This document shows positions 47,934-52,875 of a stretch of 52,875 nucleotides of DNA, piece after piece. Position numbers and translations under genes: made by a program. Every line of letters begins with the position of its first letter. The stretch's first letter is position 1. The notes beneath the pieces were generated by a model. The model searched no databases. It saw nothing but the letters and a program-made list of their open reading frames with translations, and had not been told where the DNA came from. Origin of the DNA: an uncultured Clostridia bacterium (lineage in GTDB: Bacteria; Bacillota; Clostridia; Oscillospirales; CAG-272); assembly GCA_944381095.1 (NCBI GenBank), contig CALWJW010000003.1, positions 1-52,875 on the forward strand, written 5' to 3'.

Positions 47934-48767
47934 ATGGTAATTTCAGAAAGCGATATTTCTTCATACCTTGAATTTCTGATAAAAGAACGACACCTGTACG
48001 TAAGTCTTCACGGCGCCATTTCAAAATTTTCCTCACTTACACGGTATAATTTTCACATGCACCCGTACTGTCGCTTCGTTAAAACGGTTTGCTCCGGATG
48101 GAACGAATGTATTCGCAGACAGAAAAAAGTTATCGATGCCTGCTCAAAAGGAGAATTTTTCGGGACCTGCTACGCAGGTGTCAGTGAATTTGTTTACCCC
48201 CTTAATTGCAGAAATGAGGTTTTTGGTTTTATATCCGTCAGCGAATTCAAAAGCAATGATCAGACATCAGTTATCAAAAGAAATTCGTTTGCCGCAAGGT
48301 TTGCTGCGGGAAACGGAGACATACATTCTCAGTCAGAGCTTCTTGACCTCCCACCTGACAAGCAACAGATTGACGCGGTAATCAGACCGTTGGTTCTGAT
48401 GTGCGAAGTTTTCTACGAAAACAACCTTTCTGATCTGCCATACTCAAACACCGGAATGTCTTCTGTAATCCAGTATGTAAATGAATTTCATACATCTGAT
48501 CTGACTGTTGCAACCATTTCCGAGCACTTTAAAATGAGCGCTTCTTCAATCAGTCATAAATTCAAAAAAATAACCGGATACAGTCTTGCCGATTACATAA
48601 AAAATCTCAGAATAAACGATGCTATGTGGCTTTTGACCCGAACAGAAAAATCAGCTACGGAAATCGCCGCTTTGCTCGGTTTTTGCAGCAGCGCCTATTT
48701 TTCAGGTGTTTTCAAAAAAATCACCGGATTGACTCCTTCCGATTTCAGAAAACATTGCGCAAAATAA
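47934..48767 (+). CDS. AraC-family regulator with a PocR-type sensor domain
   Basis: 277 residues. The N-terminal half (about 5-165) has PocR-domain cysteines (CRFVKTVCSGWNEC, GTCYAGVSEFVYP), likely a ligand or redox sensor. The C-terminal half (about 175-275) has two AraC helix-turn-helices (TVATISEHFKMSASSISHKF and SATEIAALLGFCSSAYFSGVF). AAAGGAG lies 9 bases before the ATG. It is divergent from the FAD oxidoreductase and probably activates it. Confidence 0.9.
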   Translation: MVISESDISSYLEFLIKERHLYVSLHGAISKFSSLTRYNFHMHPYCRFVKTVCSGWNECIRRQKKVIDACSKGEFFGTCYAGVSEFVYPLNCRNEVFGFISVSEFKSNDQTSVIKRNSFAARFAAGNGDIHSQSELLDLPPDKQQIDAVIRPLVLMCEVFYENNLSDLPYSNTGMSSVIQYVNEFHTSDLTVATISEHFKMSASSISHKFKKITGYSLADYIKNLRINDAMWLLTRTEKSATEIAALLGFCSSAYFSGVFKKITGLTPSDFRKHCAK

Positions 48768-48984
48768 TCAGTATACCATTCGTCGCTTCATCACCATATA
48801 ATTGTTTAACCCAGCTTAATAACAGATATAAATTGCTATTATATTCTTTTCGCGGAGATAATTGTAAAAAATAAGTCTGATAATTGCAAGGCTGATTTAA
48901 GATATTGTAATTTAAAGTAACTATTTTTGTCTTTCATAATCATATTCTGACACATGTTCATTGTAGTTAAATATTCTCCCGTAA

Positions 48985-49872
48985 TCAGCACTTTGAGATT
49001 TTTCTGTACTCAGTCGGCGTAACTCCGTATACTCTTCTGAAAAGCCGGTTAAAACAAGATATCTGGCCAAATCCGGAATCAAGAGAAACACGAAGCACAG
49101 GTAGATTTGTCCTTCTCAGCGAATGCGCCGCAGCAGCCAGCTTCGTATTTATTATGAAATCCCTGACACTCATACCGGTCTCTTTTTTGAAAAGACTGCG
49201 TAGATGAGAACAACTGACTTCGCATTGATCGGCAATTTTTCTTTCTGCAAGCGATTCGCTGTCACTGAAATTTTCACTTATATAAAGGATAGCTTTTTCA
49301 GTTACACTGCGTCCGCCGCTCTGACTCAGACTTCTCGGTCCCTTGTCCTCGAAACGTCCCGTTTCCTTTACGATCAGCCCTACCAGAAGAGCGACTTCTA
49401 CTTCATCGTACGCTTCCTTTTTGCTCAGCAAGTATTTAAACCGTTCTATAAGCATTGCAAGATAATAATTTTCTCCTCTGCTGAAAATTCCGCTGTACCC
49501 GCTCACTTCTGAAATATTCAAAGAAAACGCTATATTCAGATTCTGTACCATCATCATTCTGACCGGTGAAAACGATATCCAGACCCACACGCTTTCACCG
49601 CAATTTTCATCAGAAGCGGAAAGATGTGCCACATATGGCGAAATATACTGTATATCTCCCTTTCTGTATCGGTAGATCCTGTCACCTATATACGTTACTC
49701 CACTGCCTGAAACACATATTCCTATTTCAGCTCCTTCGTGATAATGCAAAGCCTTTATTTTTCCGGGCGGCAGTATATAATTCAGTCCTATTGATGCGGA
49801 GCTTTCCCCGGAAAGTCCGAGATTTTTAAGATAAAAAACCGGCAAATGGTCTTTGTTTAAAATATATTCCAT
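48985..49872 (-). CDS. AraC-family regulator with an N-terminal cupin
   Basis: 295 residues. The N-terminal cupin (about 28-100) has HYHEGAEIGICVSG and KGDIQYISPYVAH; such domains bind sugars. The C-terminal AraC domain (about 190-295) has ERKIADQCEVSCSHLRSLFKK and the family end CFNRLFRRVYGVTPTEYRK. AGAGG precedes the ATG. The perfect palindrome GCGATATATCGC lies about 40 bases upstream and may be an operator. It probably controls nearby glycan genes; the direct target is unknown. Confidence 0.9.
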   Translation of the reverse strand: MEYILNKDHLPVFYLKNLGLSGESSASIGLNYILPPGKIKALHYHEGAEIGICVSGSGVTYIGDRIYRYRKGDIQYISPYVAHLSASDENCGESVWVWISFSPVRMMMVQNLNIAFSLNISEVSGYSGIFSRGENYYLAMLIERFKYLLSKKEAYDEVEVALLVGLIVKETGRFEDKGPRSLSQSGGRSVTEKAILYISENFSDSESLAERKIADQCEVSCSHLRSLFKKETGMSVRDFIINTKLAAAAHSLRRTNLPVLRVSLDSGFGQISCFNRLFRRVYGVTPTEYRKISKC

Positions 49873-50480
49873 ACAAAACCTCTGCTAACTGTTTTTCTGC
49901 CATGTTTGACTTAGCGATATATCGCCTGAAAAATTCAATGGCGTCAACTTTGGCTGATTTAAGGCAACACCGCACAATTCTGACTGCGCAAATCTGCCGT
50001 CAGATTTTTCGTCAAACAAACCAAATTGACGCAGGCAATAGTGGATCTATTGACAAGGAGATTTGTGCAGTTTGGCGAAAAAGATGCAAAAAGTTGTGCG
50101 GTCAAGGCGCGAGCCGTGAATTGCGCGGTGGTGCCTTAACTTTCAGTTTACTTTTAAACCAAATTTTTGGCTTAGTTTATTTTTCATTATTTACTGCACG
50201 ATATGATATTGCTGATACGTAATGAACATTTTCTGTGATACAAAACAGTAACCGATGCTGATTAAGAAATTTACCCCGGTCAGAAAATCCTTCTTACAGC
50301 TTTTTAAAGTCATTTATCCCGTTTAAAGACTGAATTTAAAAACAGAAACGTTTGTCTTGTTTTCAGCTACATTATACTTAAAATCAGCGAAAAAGTCAAG
50401 TTTGTTTGAAAAAGCGTAGATTATCGGTGCCGTAAATCTTAAAATATAAGCGTAATTCGTTAGTTTAGGAGGAAACAAAA
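49873..50480. other. 608-bp divergent intergenic region with a MITE
   Basis: Between the cupin-AraC and ADP-ribosylglycohydrolase genes. Contains the palindrome GCGATATATCGC near 49915, MITE copy 2 and the AGGAGG site of the next gene. No consensus promoter was found for either flanking gene. Confidence 0.7.
49959..50139. mobile_element. 181-bp MITE-like element, copy 2
   Basis: Same orientation, length and sequence as copy 1 at 27797-27977, again bounded by TTAA. Flanking bases differ from copy 1, which shows that the repeat ends at TTAA. One frame is open right through the element, giving a spurious 106-codon frame here. Confidence 0.88.
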
Positions 50481-51914
50481 ATGACTGTTCTTAATTTTAA
50501 AGAAATCAAAGATAAGATCTACGGTTGTTGGCTAGGCAAAAATATCGGCGGCACTATCGGAACACCCTACGAAGGCAAGACAGAAATGCAGGACATTTCC
50601 GGATTCGCAAGCAAAAAAGGCGAACCACTGCCAAATGACGACCTCGATCTGCAACTCGTCTGGCTCAGAGCTCTGGAAGAAGTGGGACCTTGGAGTCTTA
50701 ACAGTGAGGTACTCGGCGAATACTGGCTGTCGATGATCACTCCGTCCTGGAATGAATACGGTCTTTCAAAAGCCAATATGCGACGCGGATTTGTACCCCC
50801 GATCTCAGGAGAAATCGGAAACCGTATGTGGAAAAACTCAAACGGCGCCTGGATTCGTTCGGAGATCTGGGCTTGCCTTGCTCCCGGATATCCGGGAATA
50901 GCAAGAAGATATGCTTTTGAAGACGCAAGTGTAGACCACGGAATGTCAGAAGGAACCGTCGCAGAGCTCTTCACTGCCACTCTTGAATCGGAGGCATTCG
51001 TATGCAACGACGTAATGAACATCATAAGTCGGGGACTTGAAGCGATACCTGAGAACAGCAGAGTCGCGAAGGCTGTGAAACTTGCAGTAGAATGTTACGA
51101 AAAGGGCATCGACTACCGGCAGGCAAGAAATATGCTGGTCGACCAGAGTGCCGATATAGGATTCTTCCAAGCTCCGGCAAATCTCGGCTACGTTACTCTC
51201 GGTTTACTTTACGGTGGCGGAGATTTTAAAAAATCTATTATTTATGCAGTCAACTGCGGAGATGATACAGACTGCACGGGTGCGACTGTCGGTGCAGTTC
51301 TCGGCATTATCTACGGTGCATCCGGTATTCCCGAGGACTGGAAAGAATACATAGGGGACCGGATTATGACGATATGCGTCAACGGCAATTTTGTATGTCT
51401 TTTACCCAAAACCTGTTCCGAACTTACGGAAAGAGTCATGAAAATGATGCCGGCTGTATTCCTTGCAAACGGCGTTGACATTTCCTTTGGTAATTCCGAA
51501 AGCCATTGGGATGAAAACAGACTTAAAAAAGGTGTCGACGGCAAGAAAATTATGTCTCTTGCACCCTGCTCAGTTCGCTTTTCCGATGTATTTTTCAGCG
51601 GTACAGCCGAATATGAAAAAGAACCGGTGTTGACAGACGGTGAAAGTATGAAAATACACGTTACCCTAAAAGCAAATCATGAGCCGGTCTGGGTTTCCGT
51701 CGATATGCGGCTTCCGGATGGATTCTGTGCAGTTTATCCCGAAAACGTGCTTATAAACCCGGAATACACCTTGTTCCCGGGCAGATTATGCGAGTTTGAC
51801 ATAGTTATGACCGCGGAAAATATACGCAAAAGTTCAAACACAGCAATCATGATACTTAAAGGCGAAGGCAGAATGAAAAACGTTTGCGTTCCTTTTGTCA
51901 TCGGCTCAAAATAA
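50481..51914 (+). CDS. ADP-ribosylglycohydrolase-family protein with C-terminal beta domain
   Basis: 477 residues, no signal peptide. The DraG-like domain (about 8-320) has the two metal-binding sites: NDDLD at 52-56 and CGDDTDCTGATVG near 265, the latter the usual GDDxDxxxAxxG motif. Relatives remove ADP-ribose from proteins or act on related glycosides. About 130 extra residues (345-477) look like a beta-sandwich and are not part of DraG. AGGAGG precedes the ATG. Its place beside glycosidases and AraC genes suggests a role in sugar metabolism, but this is inference. Confidence 0.85.
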   Translation: MTVLNFKEIKDKIYGCWLGKNIGGTIGTPYEGKTEMQDISGFASKKGEPLPNDDLDLQLVWLRALEEVGPWSLNSEVLGEYWLSMITPSWNEYGLSKANMRRGFVPPISGEIGNRMWKNSNGAWIRSEIWACLAPGYPGIARRYAFEDASVDHGMSEGTVAELFTATLESEAFVCNDVMNIISRGLEAIPENSRVAKAVKLAVECYEKGIDYRQARNMLVDQSADIGFFQAPANLGYVTLGLLYGGGDFKKSIIYAVNCGDDTDCTGATVGAVLGIIYGASGIPEDWKEYIGDRIMTICVNGNFVCLLPKTCSELTERVMKMMPAVFLANGVDISFGNSESHWDENRLKKGVDGKKIMSLAPCSVRFSDVFFSGTAEYEKEPVLTDGESMKIHVTLKANHEPVWVSVDMRLPDGFCAVYPENVLINPEYTLFPGRLCEFDIVMTAENIRKSSNTAIMILKGEGRMKNVCVPFVIGSK

Positions 51915-51943
51915 ACGTTTGTTTTTCCTAAACTTAAATACAG

Positions 51944-51972
51944 AAAAACCGGTAATTTTTTTACCGGTTTTT
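51944..51972. terminator. Bidirectional terminator
   Basis: Arms AAAAACCGGTAA / TTACCGGTTTTT around a short T loop, between the convergent glycohydrolase-family and fucosidase genes. Confidence 0.92.
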
Positions 51973-52091
51973 GCTTTTCATTGTTTAACGTAATTGTCTG
52001 AACAAAATTTTTTTGTTTGATAACAGATCGGCTCACACATATTTAAACTGCGTATGTGGAATTGATCGGAGATGCGTTGCCGTTTCGTTTT

Positions 52092-52875
52092 TCAAAAGGT
52101 GATTTTCAGGCAGTTTGTGTATTCTGTCGGCAATTTTTCCGGAAGTCTGACAGTAAGAACTCCGAAGCTTTGCCGGAACGGAAGTCTATCTCCGCCGAGA
52201 AGCTGCACATCCTTTACTTGTTCGTTTTCGGTAAGTGATTTTATCACTGCCACTCTGCTTTCCGGCGCTCTCATCATGAAAGCGTAAAGGTTATTTCCTT
52301 TTGTCGTGAATCTGTAATCCGAGCTGTTCCACTCAACTGCGTTTTCCTTGAAGCCGTCAATAAGCACCCGGCTGTCTCCCTCTCCGAACACACGGAACGG
52401 GCGTGTGCCGTATATTCCTTCAGACGCGACTTTATTCCATTTTGCTATTTCTTCAAGTGTGTAGATCGCCCACTCGTCTATACTTCCGTCAGGTTTCTGA
52501 AGAATGTTGAGAAGCATAGTTCCGTTTTTGGAAACGATATCTATCAGCATTTCAATTATGTGTCCGGGTTTTTTGTAATCCTGTCTGACATCGTAAAACC
52601 AGTTTCCGATACAAGTGTCAGTCTGCCACGGATTTTCCTGTATGCCCGGCAACTGACTTTTTTCTATGTCAAGAACTCCTACCTTGTATATTTTTGCGTC
52701 GCGGTTTTTCTGCGTATATACCGCACGGTTTTCTCCGTATTTCTCAACTGATGTATTGTACAGGCGCGCAACGGCTTCCAACCCAACTCCGTAAAACTCT
52801 CCTCCGAACGGAAGTTCGCTGTCAGAGTACAAAAGGTCGGGCTTGAACTTGTCAATCATTTCGTTTACAGCCCTT
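52092..52875 (-). CDS. GH29 alpha-L-fucosidase, C-terminal part (start beyond the window)
   Basis: The frame runs off the right edge; about 260 residues are visible. KPDLLYSDSELPF matches the GH29 nucleophile strand, so the Asp of YSD should be the nucleophile. IGNWFYDVRQDYKKPGHIIE and the conserved SKNGTMLLNI segment follow, then a C-terminal beta domain with GTRPFRVFGEGD. It releases alpha-linked L-fucose, for example from mucin or milk glycans. Whether it is secreted cannot be seen because the N-terminus is missing. Convergent with the ADP-ribosylglycohydrolase gene. Confidence 0.92.
   Translation of the reverse strand, partial: RAVNEMIDKFKPDLLYSDSELPFGGEFYGVGLEAVARLYNTSVEKYGENRAVYTQKNRDAKIYKVGVLDIEKSQLPGIQENPWQTDTCIGNWFYDVRQDYKKPGHIIEMLIDIVSKNGTMLLNILQKPDGSIDEWAIYTLEEIAKWNKVASEGIYGTRPFRVFGEGDSRVLIDGFKENAVEWNSSDYRFTTKGNNLYAFMMRAPESRVAVIKSLTENEQVKDVQLLGGDRLPFRQSFGVLTVRLPEKLPTEYTNCLKITF

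Noticed and set aside
49902-50222. A 106-codon open frame across MITE copy 2
   Set aside because: The frame is mostly the repeat itself, has no ribosome site and copy 1 does not extend it the same way. It is a repeat-derived frame, not a gene.

Overview
The window looks like chromosomal sequence from a low-to-mid GC Gram-positive anaerobe of class Clostridia, most likely a gut Oscillospirales/Ruminococcaceae-type organism. This is inferred from gene content: an AspRS-GatC fusion with GatA/GatB instead of AsnRS/GlnRS, CIRCE-controlled groESL, strong sigma-A promoters with 17-bp spacers, AGGAGG-type ribosome binding sites, 2-hydroxyacyl-CoA dehydratase activase homologues, GH2/GH29 glycosidases and AraC regulators. 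No ribosomal or transfer RNA gene, phage module, CRISPR array or autonomous transposase was seen.

Layout. 1-6.3 kb (+): the end of aspS-gatC, then gatA and gatB, which together make Asn-tRNA and Gln-tRNA by transamidation, followed by a serine hydrolase and a Cof-type HAD phosphatase. 6.5-16.3 kb (-): a sugar isomerase-like TIM barrel, an SGNH hydrolase, an RluA-type pseudouridine synthase, upp interrupted by one amber codon, a two-gene dehydratase/activase set and a divergent ParE/GyrB-like topoisomerase subunit. 16.4-18.6 kb (+): a small membrane protein and an ftsZ with long extensions. 18.55-19.7 kb: non-coding, with 77-bp degenerate tandem repeats. 19.7-22.5 kb (-): a metal-efflux operon (ArsR regulator, free-standing HMA chaperone, PIB-2 ATPase). 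22.6-24.7 kb (+): groES-groEL under CIRCE. 25.3-27.7 kb (+): an MFS transporter and an alpha/beta esterase. 28.2-35 kb (-): a complete phosphate regulon, pstSCAB-phoU-phoP-phoR, behind TTAACA Pho boxes; its PstS is circularly permuted. 35.2-37.5 kb (-): a BspA-like leucine-rich repeat membrane protein and an acidic partner. 37.6-39.1 kb (-): purA with a structured leader. 39.2-41.1 kb (+): ECF sigma factor, zinc anti-sigma factor and a radical SAM enzyme. 41.2-44 kb (+): a calcium-type P-ATPase. 44.3-52.9 kb: a glycan-related region with a GH2 glycosidase, an FAD oxidoreductase, two AraC regulators, an ADP-ribosylglycohydrolase-family protein and the end of a GH29 alpha-fucosidase.

The most notable non-genic signal is a 181-bp element present in two apparently identical copies 22 kb apart (27797-27977 and 49959-50139). 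It is bounded by TTAA and 17-bp imperfect terminal inverted repeats and encodes no transposase, so it looks like a recently active MITE. Other points worth a second look are the circularly permuted PstS, the amber codon in upp, the unusual FtsZ, the purA leader hairpins and the 77-bp repeats.
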